The notes under the pieces are model-generated. The model was not told the origin of the DNA and made no database searches. It saw only the letters and a list, made by a program, of their open reading frames with translations. A stretch of DNA of 64,000 bases from Bacteroidales bacterium (GTDB lineage: Bacteria > Bacteroidota > Bacteroidia > Bacteroidales > Marinilabiliaceae), in assembly GCA_017417385.1 (NCBI GenBank), contig JAFPZF010000061.1, forward strand, positions 38,886-102,885. The letters run 5' to 3'. Both the position numbers and the translations under genes were made by a program. Within the stretch, counting starts at the first letter, position 1, and every line of letters begins with the position of its first letter. Shown here piece after piece: positions 46,333 through 55,531 of the stretch.

Positions 46333-47208
46333 TTAGAATTCCCACATGTCGTGTTCCTTCTCGAATATAGCGTTCTGAATGTTCTCCCATTCGATGTTCT
46401 GGCTCATGCCCTGGCTATACTCGTTGATACCTCTGTTGTTGTAGACGTTACTCTCCTTGAAGATGTAGCTTCCGAACTCGCGCTTCTGAAGCTTGTCATA
46501 GAGAGACTCTCTCTGTGCGTCATTCTTGAATGTGAACGCCTCCTGCTCCGAGAGCATCTGCGCTGCGTGTGGATAGTAGACCCAGAATGTCATCTTCTGG
46601 TCACGCCTCGTGCCTTCCTCGTTCATCTGCTCGATGATTGGGCAGAGACCTATTATCCTGCACTCCATTCTCGAATACTTCTTATCAAAGAACCATACTT
46701 CCTTGACGAGAAACTTCATCACCTCGTCCACGTGGACCGAACTCATGTCGAAGACATACTTCCACTCCGTCTCGCCCGTCTCAGGGTTTGTAGACTGGAT
46801 TGAGTCCGGATCACTGACTCCGAGCTTCTCGAAGACTTCCTTTGCCGTAATCTCCTGCTCGAACTCGTTGTCCGTAGCACTCGAATATGCCTTCAGGTCT
46901 CCCGAGTTGATGTTGTCTATCAACACCCTAATGAGAGATCGACGACCGTCCACAGTGTTCGTCGGGTAGAAAAGATAGAGGTTCTGCTTCTCTCTCAAGT
47001 CTACCATCCTCCAGATCGTCTTCGACCACAGCACGTTGGCTTCCCTGACGTAGGCAGCCTCCATGTGCTTCTTGTTCTTGATGTGCTGCTTGGCGACTAT
47101 TCCATCAACAACATCACTTGATTCACCTTCCTGAGCCATCTCCTCATCCTCCTGTGCGAAGACCGGGAGGCTCAACATTGCTGCAAGCAGCCAAATTAAC
47201 TTCTTCAT
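46333..47208 (-). CDS. gldN: Type IX secretion / gliding protein GldN (PorN)
   Basis: A periplasmic ring partner of GldK in the type IX secretion system. 291 residues with a signal peptide MKKLIWLLAAMLSLPVFA (1-18). The conserved Porphyromonas/Flavobacterium family blocks are visible: NVLWSKTIWRMVDLREKQNLYLFYP, SLIRVLIDNINSGDLKAYS, VWFFDKKYSRMECRIIGLCPI and FWVYYPHAAQML. It is last in the cluster and followed by a strong terminator. Confidence 0.95.
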   Translation of the reverse strand: MKKLIWLLAAMLSLPVFAQEDEEMAQEGESSDVVDGIVAKQHIKNKKHMEAAYVREANVLWSKTIWRMVDLREKQNLYLFYPTNTVDGRRSLIRVLIDNINSGDLKAYSSATDNEFEQEITAKEVFEKLGVSDPDSIQSTNPETGETEWKYVFDMSSVHVDEVMKFLVKEVWFFDKKYSRMECRIIGLCPIIEQMNEEGTRRDQKMTFWVYYPHAAQMLSEQEAFTFKNDAQRESLYDKLQKREFGSYIFKESNVYNNRGINEYSQGMSQNIEWENIQNAIFEKEHDMWEF

Positions 47209-47262
47209 AATCCCTTCTGATTGTTGTACTTCCTTGAGAAAGACACAGAAATCATGCCACTA

Positions 47263-48888
47263 CTACTCAACTGTCAGAGATACACCGTTCAACCTACGCT
47301 CACGTCCGTCTGGACCCTTCGCCTTGACACTCTCGACGAAGATCTTTCCCTTTCGTGGGACACCCTTGATGAGGTCCTGCGTCGGCTTCTGCAAGCTCGA
47401 TCCTACGTTCTTCTGGTCAACAAGGAAGCCACCCTTCGTCGTAGATACTACGAACTCTGTGACATCGAACTTGACGTCGAAGACGAAGTTCTCCAGCACT
47501 GCCGCAACCTTCGCATTGTTCAGGCTCGACTTCTGGATCGACTTGCCAGCCGCAACCGGCGTGCCGTTGATGACGAAGCGTACCTCTGGGTTTGGCACGT
47601 CATAGACACGGAACTTCTTAGATCCGAAGTTCTGGCTCTTGCCTCCTGCATTCGACGTCACACTGATGTTGATCTCGTTTGCCGACGATGGCTTGACGAC
47701 GTATCCTTCTGCTCCCTTCGATAGCGTACCACCCGAGCATGCTACGTTCAGGTCGCTTGCCGATACTCCTGCTACCGATACCTCGATCGGGTTTGCAAGT
47801 CCACGGTACATTGCGTTCATCTTCGTTGCAGAGACAACGAGCGATGGTGCACCGACCTCATACTCTGCCTTTGCCGGATAGCTCTTCGGCTGACCTGTCA
47901 ACGGGTCTGGCACTGTCAACGTCGCTGTGAAAGACCTCTTACCTACGCTTGACGCCGGTACCTGATACTTACCACGTCCGTCCTTGACCTCAAGCTGCCT
48001 ACCCTCTACGACGACCTCTGGTATCAAAGTCTCATCGTATGCCGCCAGCATGATGTCTGCCTTGTACGTTCCTCCCTGGATGACATACTGTGCCTCCGGG
48101 ATGACCAGTGCCTCGAGCTTGTTGAACTTGAACGATGCTGCGTCAATTGATCCGTAGATACCGTTGACGATGTCGTTCTCGACAAGTCGCGTACTTGCCT
48201 GGATTGACGACAACAGACCGAACGACGCTGCCAACGGAAGGTGCTCAAACTGCTGCGACGCCCAGTCACGACGTGCCTGACGTCCTCCTGGTGTGTCACT
48301 CATGTCGCATGTCTTCAGCATGTGCTCGACGTTCGAAATACGACGATTCATTGCTACTGTGTCGATGCTCAACACTGAGTCGTTCTTGATGAACGAGATC
48401 AATGCCTCCCTGTAGTCTGCTATCTGCTTCAAGAGTCCAGGATATCCTGCATTCGCTGGCGGACACTTGGTGTAGACTCGAGGTAGCTCGACATCCATCA
48501 CCTGCATCGCGATGTCCTGGTTGCTGATGTTCGTGAAGCTGTCTGGCGTCGCACCGCTTCCGTATCCGTCTGCGACGTTGACCATCTCCTGCTTGATCGA
48601 CTGTATGTAGTTTACAAGCGAGTCAGACATCGCACGTACCTTGCATGCGTCTTCATACTTTGAGCCGAAACGCGCCTTGTTCTCTGCCACCTTTGCCTCG
48701 AAGTTGTAGTAGGTGCCGTACAGCTTCTCCTCTGTTGAAGCCTTCTGCTCACGGATACTCTTGTCGACAAGAGTAAACGCATTCAGCAAGTCACCTGACA
48801 CGTTCAAGGCAAGCATGGCGGTCAGCATGAGGTACATCATGCCGATCATTTTCTGTCGGGGAGTCTCGGGACAGTTACCACCACTCAT
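47263..48888 (-). CDS. gldM: Type IX secretion motor protein GldM (PorM)
   Basis: 541 residues. It starts MSGGNCPETPRQKMIGMMYLMLTAMLALNVSGDLLNAF: a short cytoplasmic tail with the conserved arginine (R11), then one transmembrane helix (about 15-33). The large periplasmic part of four domains carries the inner-membrane proton energy to the outer-membrane complex. The C-terminal half has the family blocks GVSASDLNVACSGGTLSKG and LNNAKVAAVLENFVFDVKF. With GldL it forms the rotary motor. Confidence 0.95.
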   Translation of the reverse strand: MSGGNCPETPRQKMIGMMYLMLTAMLALNVSGDLLNAFTLVDKSIREQKASTEEKLYGTYYNFEAKVAENKARFGSKYEDACKVRAMSDSLVNYIQSIKQEMVNVADGYGSGATPDSFTNISNQDIAMQVMDVELPRVYTKCPPANAGYPGLLKQIADYREALISFIKNDSVLSIDTVAMNRRISNVEHMLKTCDMSDTPGGRQARRDWASQQFEHLPLAASFGLLSSIQASTRLVENDIVNGIYGSIDAASFKFNKLEALVIPEAQYVIQGGTYKADIMLAAYDETLIPEVVVEGRQLEVKDGRGKYQVPASSVGKRSFTATLTVPDPLTGQPKSYPAKAEYEVGAPSLVVSATKMNAMYRGLANPIEVSVAGVSASDLNVACSGGTLSKGAEGYVVKPSSANEINISVTSNAGGKSQNFGSKKFRVYDVPNPEVRFVINGTPVAAGKSIQKSSLNNAKVAAVLENFVFDVKFDVTEFVVSTTKGGFLVDQKNVGSSLQKPTQDLIKGVPRKGKIFVESVKAKGPDGRERRLNGVSLTVE

Positions 48889-48938
48889 TCCTTTATGGTT
48901 TAATTGTTAACTATTAGTGAATGAACACGAGTGATGGC

Positions 48939-49787
48939 TTACTTGCGAATTGCGCTAAGCATGTTGCCATAAATGTTGTTGAGCTCGCTGACAGTCTTGC
49001 TCAATGATGCTATCTGCTCGCGATATGCCTTGACACCCTCTACCGAAGATGCTATCTCCGCCGAGATCGATGCAAGTCCGCTTGTCATATTCTTCGTCGA
49101 CTCGAGCTGGCTCTTAAGTCCGTTCAACTGGCTAGCGTATGCCTCCGATACTGCTCCAATGTTAGATCCGAGCTTCGAAGACTGCTCTGCCTGAGTCGCA
49201 AATGCGCTGTTCAGCTTCTGGAACGAGTCCGTGAACTTGTTTCCCTCCTCGTTCATCCTCGTTGCCAGCTTGCTGCCTGCGTCTGCTACGCTAGACTGCG
49301 CTGCCGAGAACTGGTTGAGTGACTCAGATGCGCTCTTGACGTTGTTCAAGTAAGACTTCGTTGCGACTGATGCGTCTGCAAGATCTGCCATCTGGCTAGT
49401 CGTGCTTGCCAACTTCTTTACGCCCTCTGCCAACTGGTCAACTGTCTTCTGCTCGATGGTACCTGTTGAGAGAAGTGCTGAGAGCTCGCTGCCATTGCCT
49501 GCTGCCCCGCTCTTGCCGCCGCCATGTCCATGACCCTCTGCCGGCTCGAGACCTGCAAGCTCTGGATATACCAGGCTCCAATCCGGAGTCTCATGAGGTG
49601 GCTCGAATGACGAGAGTGCGAATATCAATGCCTCGACACCAAGTCCGCAGACAAGCATGACACTTGCTCCCGGAAGGTGGAGAATCTTGAAGAGAGCTCC
49701 GATGATAGCCACGGCAGCACCGAACCCGTAGACATAGCCCATGAACTTCTTATAAGCCGGGCTGGTGACAAATTCTGTTAGAGTCAT
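48939..49787 (-). CDS. gldL: Type IX secretion motor protein GldL (PorL)
   Basis: 282 residues. Two transmembrane helices (about 15-35 and 41-60) are followed by a long cytoplasmic coiled coil rich in SNxxSA and LAS-like turns. The residues known to matter in GldL motors are all present: Y20, K34, H37 and E52 (VYGFG, LFKILH, GVEALIF). Forms the proton-driven stator with GldM. It lies 41 bases downstream of the mini-GldL. Confidence 0.95.
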   Translation of the reverse strand: MTLTEFVTSPAYKKFMGYVYGFGAAVAIIGALFKILHLPGASVMLVCGLGVEALIFALSSFEPPHETPDWSLVYPELAGLEPAEGHGHGGGKSGAAGNGSELSALLSTGTIEQKTVDQLAEGVKKLASTTSQMADLADASVATKSYLNNVKSASESLNQFSAAQSSVADAGSKLATRMNEEGNKFTDSFQKLNSAFATQAEQSSKLGSNIGAVSEAYASQLNGLKSQLESTKNMTSGLASISAEIASSVEGVKAYREQIASLSKTVSELNNIYGNMLSAIRK

Positions 49788-49828
49788 AAGAACTGTTTTT
49801 AGATATGCGAATGATTAATTATTTTGCT

Positions 49829-50038
49829 TTACTCTTTGTTTGATAGCTTTGCCAATAGGTCACACAGAAGCATCATCACTATCGTCCCCACTCCCATGAG
49901 CAGCATTACTGTCCCTCCTGGCGCCGTAAGGGCGAATTTCATTACTAGCCCCGCTACGGTCGCTATGACTCCAAATAGGTATACCTTCTTTCTGAAATTC
50001 TTGTACGCTTCAGTCTCTGTGAATTCCTTCAGTGTCAT
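49829..50038 (-). CDS. Mini-GldL: free-standing GldL transmembrane domain (69 aa)
   Basis: 69 residues that align over their whole length with the first 62 or so of GldL: MTLKEFTETEAYKNF... against MTLTEFVTSPAYKKF.... Two transmembrane helices (about 18-36, 43-62), no cytoplasmic coiled coil; ends CDLLAKLSNKE. Y20 and K34 are kept; the positions of H37 and E52 in GldL are L37 and I53 here. The gene has its own start and lies between gldK and gldL. It may be a GldL-derived regulator or extra membrane subunit. A decayed duplicate is possible, but the frame is intact and the helices well formed. Confidence 0.85.
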   Translation of the reverse strand: MTLKEFTETEAYKNFRKKVYLFGVIATVAGLVMKFALTAPGGTVMLLMGVGTIVMMLLCDLLAKLSNKE

Positions 50039-50274
50039 AACGGTCTTGGTTGATTAGTTGCTTCTTTAGTTTCGCTTCTATGCTTTTCTATTGTCTTTCT
50101 CTGACGGCTCAGCACGCTGTTTCTCTTCCGACTCCGACGATTAGGAGGTCTCTTCTGCCTGTCTTGACTTCCTCTGTGGAGTTTGTCACGCCCGGCCTGA
50201 GTGCCTTGCTCCTAATCCTCTTCATCATTATATTCCGAGTTTCATGCTTTGCTGTCCTGTCTCCTGTCTGTTTC

Positions 50275-51633
50275 CTACTCGCCGATGTAGTCACGGATGC
50301 AACGGAAGCCGATGAAGCAAGACGTCGAATCCTGATACTCGTATGCGCGTGTTCCACACTGCAGGTAGTATGCTATGCCGTTCCACGAACCACCCCTCGT
50401 GACCTTGCGCTTCATGACGATCGGGTCGTCCGGGCGTGCATTGTACTTGTAGTCCGGGTTCATATCGTGCGTATAGACGTAAGACGCCTCGTCAAACGCA
50501 CTGCTCGTCCACTCTGCTACGTTGCCTGCCATGTCATACAGTCCGTACTCGTTCGGCGCATAGCTCATGACTGCACTCGTCCTGACGCTGCCGTCGTCCG
50601 TGTAACGTCCACGTAGTGGCTTGAAGTTAGCTACGAAGCAACCACGGTTGTTCCTCGTGTAGTAACCACCCCAAGGATAGATGCCATGCTCGATGCCACC
50701 TCTCGCTGCATACTCCCACTCTGCCTCGGTCGGGAGACGATAGTCCATCGCAAGTGGCTGTCCCTCGCTCTTCAGGTAGTTGTTCAGGAGGTTCGAACGC
50801 CAGATGCAGAACGCCGTCGCCTGCTTCCAGCTAACTCCGACGACTGGATATGTGTCGTAACCAGCATGGTTGAAGTAGAGCTTCGTCATCGGCTCGTTGT
50901 AGCTGTACGTGAAGTTCTCGACCCAGCTCAGCGTGTCGGGATATACCAGCACCTGGTCGTGCATGATGAATGCTGAGCGGTCGCCGTCCTCCAGGTCGCG
51001 CCTCTCGCCGTTGATGTCATAGACGACACCCTCGTACTTGCCCTTCGCCTCCTGATCCTTGCCACCGAAGTCGTATATCTGATATCTGTTCGTCAACTTG
51101 GCTGCCTGCTGCAGGTCAACCCAGTCGTAACGATATATCCACTTGCGATTGTCGAACTCCTTGCGACCGAAGAACCTCTCCCCCTCGGCGTAGTACATCT
51201 CCGCCAAGGTCTCCTGGTAGTCCGCATTCGCCCAGTCTAGCTCCGTCTCCCAGTTCAGACGTGGCTCGTCCAACGGATTGCCGTTCTCGTCCTCGCTGAT
51301 TAGGAACTCCTCGTTCTGCGCACCTAGCAGCTTCCTTGCTATAGAGTCACGTACCCAGTAAACGAACTGCCTGTATTCTGAGTTTGTGATCTCTGTCTCG
51401 TCCATCCAAAACGAACTAATTGTGACTGTCTTGGTGAGAGCGTTAGTCAGCGATGCCACGTCCTGCTCGTTCTGACCCATGTTGAAGCTACCCTGCGGGA
51501 CAAAGACCATCCCGTACGGGTCGGGTTCATAGAACTGTGCTCCTCGCTCGACACCGACCAGCTCACCGTTGTTCTTGCCATTACAGCCTGACAATGCGAT
51601 TAAGGCTGCGGCATAAAACACTAATTTTCTCAT
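50275..51633 (-). CDS. gldK: Type IX secretion lipoprotein GldK (PorK)
   Basis: An outer-membrane lipoprotein of the periplasmic ring. 452 residues. Lipobox LIALSGC at about 11-17. The rest is a formylglycine-generating-enzyme (FGE-sulfatase) fold: MVFVPQGSFNMGQNEQD, VSWKQATAFCIWR, RLPTEAEWEYAARGG, YDMAGNVAEWTSSAF and GFRCIRD. In GldK this fold is structural. 23 bases after porP. Confidence 0.96.
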   Translation of the reverse strand: MRKLVFYAAALIALSGCNGKNNGELVGVERGAQFYEPDPYGMVFVPQGSFNMGQNEQDVASLTNALTKTVTISSFWMDETEITNSEYRQFVYWVRDSIARKLLGAQNEEFLISEDENGNPLDEPRLNWETELDWANADYQETLAEMYYAEGERFFGRKEFDNRKWIYRYDWVDLQQAAKLTNRYQIYDFGGKDQEAKGKYEGVVYDINGERRDLEDGDRSAFIMHDQVLVYPDTLSWVENFTYSYNEPMTKLYFNHAGYDTYPVVGVSWKQATAFCIWRSNLLNNYLKSEGQPLAMDYRLPTEAEWEYAARGGIEHGIYPWGGYYTRNNRGCFVANFKPLRGRYTDDGSVRTSAVMSYAPNEYGLYDMAGNVAEWTSSAFDEASYVYTHDMNPDYKYNARPDDPIVMKRKVTRGGSWNGIAYYLQCGTRAYEYQDSTSCFIGFRCIRDYIGE

Positions 51634-51656
51634 ATTGATCAGTTGTATATCCCTTT

Positions 51657-52709
51657 TTACAATATTCTTACACTTTTATATGTCTTCGTCGCACGCTCCC
51701 GGTCTAGGTTTAGCTGATACCTCGCCGACAGCTCATGCGAGCCTGAGTTATATCGCCTGAGCGACGAAAGACTGACATCGTAGTTGTACGAAAGGTCCAA
51801 CCCCATCGGCAGTCTTACTCCTGCTCCGACTAGTAGCGCGTCCTGTAGCCTCCACCCTAGCCCAAACCACACCTTCTGCTTGATGATGGCGTTCAGGCTC
51901 ATCTCTATCTGCATCGACGCAAAGTCCGTCTTCAAGTTCACGCGCGGCTCTAGCGCCTTGTCCTTGATGTACTTCCCCATGATCATCCCAGCTCCAAACG
52001 TCATGAATGGCCGCACCTTGTATCTCGCACCATTCTTCATCTCGAGCTCCGGACTCGTCAGATGCAGAAATGAAAGGCTCAAGTAGCATTTCTCTGTCTG
52101 GTAGAAACCCCCAAGCCCTACGTCAAACGCCGTCTGGCTGTCATCTACCGACTGCAAGACCGCATCCGTCTCCTGATGATAGTCGTCTGTCATACCCGGT
52201 ACCGCTGTCGTCAACTCGCCCGCCTCATACTTGACGTTGCGAGCTCCCGCCCTTAGCCCGAGTCCTAATATTCCGTCATTCAGGTAGATATGATAGCTGT
52301 AGTTCGCCCCCATATCCAAGACCGTCTGTGGCCCTACTTTATCCTGCAATACCACGACACCCACGCCGTGAAAGTTTTTCAGAAATTTCATCTCGCTGTC
52401 TACCGACAGCAGGAAGTTACTTGGACTGTCATCAAATCCAACCCATTGCTGCCTGAACGCTGCTCCGACCTCCAAAAGGCCCGAACGCCCGGCCGCTGCG
52501 GGGTTGACGACTGTCGGCATCGCAAACGCTCCACTGAACTGAGGTTCATTCTGCGCCACCGATATTTCCACACTCAAGGTGCAAATTAAACCAAAAATCG
52601 CCAATCTTGTACTCCCTACAGCGAAAAATACGCAAATTTCACGCCATAGTCGTACAAAATCGATGCTTTCGGCCCTTTTTTGTTGCGTTTGCTCTCTCTC
52701 AGAATTCAT
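51657..52709 (-). CDS. porP: Type IX secretion outer-membrane protein PorP/SprF family
   Basis: 350 residues. The N-terminal region is long before the hydrophobic segment (RLAIFGLICTLSVEISVAQ, about 35-53), so the start may be further in, although no other ATG lies before it. The mature part opens EPQFSGAFAMPTVVNPAAAG, followed by FRQQWVGFDDSP, the signature of PorP/SprF. A beta-barrel-like pattern runs through the length (FHGVGVVVLQDKVG, SLRRYNSGSHELSARYQLN). First gene of the gldKLMN cluster. Confidence 0.93.
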   Translation of the reverse strand: MNSEREQTQQKRAESIDFVRLWREICVFFAVGSTRLAIFGLICTLSVEISVAQNEPQFSGAFAMPTVVNPAAAGRSGLLEVGAAFRQQWVGFDDSPSNFLLSVDSEMKFLKNFHGVGVVVLQDKVGPQTVLDMGANYSYHIYLNDGILGLGLRAGARNVKYEAGELTTAVPGMTDDYHQETDAVLQSVDDSQTAFDVGLGGFYQTEKCYLSLSFLHLTSPELEMKNGARYKVRPFMTFGAGMIMGKYIKDKALEPRVNLKTDFASMQIEMSLNAIIKQKVWFGLGWRLQDALLVGAGVRLPMGLDLSYNYDVSLSSLRRYNSGSHELSARYQLNLDRERATKTYKSVRIL

Positions 52710-52812
52710 AACGCAACTTTCTGCACTTTATTGTTCTCATTTCTACGAAATCTATCTCCATATTGTTACACACATCTCTGCTCTTTTTTGCCCTCTATGG
52801 TGTAACTTGTTG

Positions 52813-55185
52813 TTATTCTGCTTTTTGTGTACTCTTTCTTCTCGTCGTCGCCCTCGCCATCTTCTTCGTCGGGTCGGCCCCCTGGTCTTTGCACAGCTTC
52901 ATGCAGTCCTCGTATGTCAAGGCCGATGCGTCCGCGTTCTTCGGGATCTTGACGTTCGCCTTGCCGTAGGCTATGTATGGTCCAAACCGTCCGTTCAAGA
53001 CTTGTAGGTTCGCATCTTCCTCAAAGGTCTTGATGACTTTGTTCCTGTCTGCCTCCCTCTTCTCCTCTATCAGCTCGATGGCCCTCTCAAGGCTGACGGT
53101 GTACGGGTCGTCGGTCTTCTTTAGCGACGTGAACTTCCCGTCATGCTTGACGTATGGCCCGAAGCGCCCTACCCCGATGCTGACGTCCTTGCCCTCGTAT
53201 TCCCCGAGTTGTCTCGGCAGCTCGAAGAGCTTCAGCGCCTCCTCGAGGCTGATGGTCTCGATATGCTGGTCCTTCCTGAGCGACGCATACTGTGGCTTGC
53301 TGCTACCGTCCTCGCTGCTCTCGCCCCTCTGCGCCATCGGTCCGAACCGACCGATCCTGACATAGACGTTCAGCCCTGTCTTGGGGTCCACTCCGAGTAG
53401 TCGCTCCCCACTGCTCCTCTCGCTGTTCTCGAGGACGTCCTCGACTGTGTGGTGGAACGGCTTGTAGAAGGTCTTGATGACGTTCTGCCACTGCGACTTC
53501 CCGACTGCTATCTCGTCAAACTCGCTCTCGACGTTCGCCGTGAAGTCATAGCTCATGATCTTCTCGAAGTGCTCCTGCAGGAAGTCGGTGACTATCATGC
53601 CCATGTCGGTCGGGAAGAGTTTGCTCTTCTCCGCTCCGTACTTCTCTGTCTTCTCCTGCTCGACGACTTTGCCTTTTTCGAGGGTTACTAGTCTGTACTT
53701 GCGCGTCTCCCCCTCTCGGCTGTCCTTGATGACGTACTCTCTGTCCTGTATTGTCGATATGGTCGGCGCGTAGGTTGATGGTCGTCCGATTCCCATCTCC
53801 TCGAGCTTCTTGACGAGGCTTGCCTCGTTATACCTCGGCGGATGCTGTGTCCACTTCTCCCTGCTGCTGATGGCGTCGAGACTGAGCGCCTCGCCCTCCT
53901 TCAGGCTCGGCAGCTGTGCCTTGCTCTCCTCGTCATCGTCGTCCGTGCCTTCGAGGTATAGCTTCATGAAACCGTCGAATTTGATGACGTCGGCGCTCGC
54001 CGTGAACTTTGCCTTCTCGTCCGGCGTGTCGATGCCTATGGTCGTGCGCTCTATCTGCGCATCGGCCATCTGCGATGCTACTGCCCTGTTCCAGATGAGC
54101 TTATACAGGCGCTGCTCGAGTGCATTGCCCGTTATGGTCTCGTTCTCTATGTATGTCGGCCTGATTGCCTCGTGCGCCTCCTGTGCCCCCTTGGTGTTGG
54201 TCTTGTACTGGCGCCTCTTGTGATACTGCTGCCCCATGTTGGCGCAGATTACTTTCTCCGCTGCCTCAAGCGCTGTCTGCGAGAGGTTCACCGAGTCGGT
54301 ACGCATGTAGGTGATGTATCCCGCCTCGTAGAGGGTCTGTGCGGTCTTCATGGTCTGCTGGACGCTCATTCCGAGCTTCCTGCTCGCCTCCTGCTGGAGG
54401 GTCGACGTGGTGAATGGCGGCGCCGGCTGGCGTGTCAGCGAGTGCTTCTCTATTCTATCTACCTTGAAGCTGCTCTTCGAGCATAGCTCTATCATCTTCT
54501 TCGCCTTGTCGATGTCCGGTAGCTTTATGTTCAGCTCCGCCTGGAGTGAGTGCTTCTTGCCCTTGTCATCGACAAGTCCGAACGTGGCTGTCGTCGAGAA
54601 CCATTCTTTCGGGTCGAAGTGGATTATCTCTCTCTCCCTCTCGACGAGTAGTCTGACTGCGACGCTCTGTACTCGCCCTGCCGAAAGGTTTGGCTTGACC
54701 TTGCGCCATAGGACTGGAGATAGCTCGAAGCCTACGAGTCTGTCGAGGACGCGCCTCGCCTGCTGAGCGTTGACGAGGTTCATGTCTATGACTCTCGGCG
54801 TCTTGATGGCTGCTACTATCGCCGGCTTGGTGATCTCATGGAATACTATTCGCTTCGTCGTGTTCACGTCGAGTCCCAGCACGGTCGCCAGATGCCACGA
54901 GATGGCCTCCCCCTCGCGGTCCTCATCACTCGCCAGCCATACCGCTGCCGCTTTCTTGGTGAGCTTCCTGAGGTCTTCGACTACTGCTGTCTTGTCCTCG
55001 GGGATGATATATTCTGGCTCGAAGTTATGCTCGACATCTACGGCTCCCGTGGTCTTCTTTAGGTCCCTTATGTGGCCGTAGCTTGAGCGAACGACATAGC
55101 CGTTGCCCAGAAATTTCTCAATGGTCTTGGCTTTCGCCGGCGACTCCACTATGACGAGCTGATAGTCTTCTTTTTTCGCAGCCAT
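52813..55185 (-). CDS. topA: DNA topoisomerase I
   Basis: A type IA topoisomerase that relaxes negative supercoils. 790 residues. An N-terminal TOPRIM domain (VIVESPAKAKTIEKFLG, ASDEDREGEAISWHLA), the decatenation core and the catalytic tyrosine in YITYMRTDSVNLSQ are present. The C terminus has several topo C-terminal repeats (LGVDPKTGLNVYVRIGRFGPM, IGVGRFGPYVKHDG, VLNGRFGPYIAYGKANVK) and a basic tail (ATTRRKSTQK). Typical zinc-ribbon cysteines are missing, as is usual for this repeat type. Confidence 0.97.
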   Translation of the reverse strand: MAAKKEDYQLVIVESPAKAKTIEKFLGNGYVVRSSYGHIRDLKKTTGAVDVEHNFEPEYIIPEDKTAVVEDLRKLTKKAAAVWLASDEDREGEAISWHLATVLGLDVNTTKRIVFHEITKPAIVAAIKTPRVIDMNLVNAQQARRVLDRLVGFELSPVLWRKVKPNLSAGRVQSVAVRLLVEREREIIHFDPKEWFSTTATFGLVDDKGKKHSLQAELNIKLPDIDKAKKMIELCSKSSFKVDRIEKHSLTRQPAPPFTTSTLQQEASRKLGMSVQQTMKTAQTLYEAGYITYMRTDSVNLSQTALEAAEKVICANMGQQYHKRRQYKTNTKGAQEAHEAIRPTYIENETITGNALEQRLYKLIWNRAVASQMADAQIERTTIGIDTPDEKAKFTASADVIKFDGFMKLYLEGTDDDDEESKAQLPSLKEGEALSLDAISSREKWTQHPPRYNEASLVKKLEEMGIGRPSTYAPTISTIQDREYVIKDSREGETRKYRLVTLEKGKVVEQEKTEKYGAEKSKLFPTDMGMIVTDFLQEHFEKIMSYDFTANVESEFDEIAVGKSQWQNVIKTFYKPFHHTVEDVLENSERSSGERLLGVDPKTGLNVYVRIGRFGPMAQRGESSEDGSSKPQYASLRKDQHIETISLEEALKLFELPRQLGEYEGKDVSIGVGRFGPYVKHDGKFTSLKKTDDPYTVSLERAIELIEEKREADRNKVIKTFEEDANLQVLNGRFGPYIAYGKANVKIPKNADASALTYEDCMKLCKDQGADPTKKMARATTRRKSTQKAE

Positions 55186-55213
55186 ATTATCTCTTTCTAT
55201 CCTATAGGTCCCG

Positions 55214-55244
55214 CAAAGTTATGCAAACATCAGCTAAATTTCAA
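55214..55244 (-). promoter_or_regulatory. Promoter of topA
   Basis: Minus strand: TTTTG, 20 bases, TAACTTTG. Complete consensus; start of transcription near 55207, about 20 bases before the ATG. Confidence 0.75.
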
Positions 55245-55315
55245 AATGCCTTTCTTATTTATATGGCTTTATCGGTACAATTCGTATGCTCACGGTGCTA
55301 TTTGGAAAGTTCTCT

Positions 55316-55531
55316 GTTGAGCTGAATTTGCAATCCTTTCGATTGAGCGAGAGCAGATCAAGCTTGCTTGAAATCTGCCGAACTTTTCGATTGAGCGAGT
55401 GCAATGGAACTTGTTCCAATTGCCGAGCGTGAGAAAGTAAGACGCCAGTCAATGGGGCTTGCTCCAATTTCCGAGCGTGAGGAATGAAGACAAAGTCAAC
55501 GCAGAAAAAGCAATTTATAGACGTTCCTATC
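55316..55531. repeat. Gene-end hairpin repeat, three units (tolC 3' side), plus REP remnant
   Basis: A remnant of the REP palindrome (TTGAGCTGAATTTGCAATCC) is followed by units with TCAAGC-TT-GCTTGA, TGGAAC-TT-GTTCCA and GGGGC-TT-GCTCC cores. The last is a truncated unit with the same GAGCGTGAGGAATGAAGAC tail as at 18890-18910. The block ends in GCAATTTATAGACGTTCC, right at the tolC stop codon. Confidence 0.85.

Larger units (their letters stand above)
55186..55531. other. Noncoding stretch between topA and tolC
   Basis: Contains the topA promoter and then the gene-end hairpin repeats up to the tolC stop. Frames here translate the repeats. Nothing else was seen. Confidence 0.8.

Noticed and set aside
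50109..50228. A 39-codon minus-strand frame between gldK and the mini-GldL
   Set aside because: Short, rich in K, R and G as expected from the purine bias of this strand, and with no hydrophobic segment or recognisable motif.
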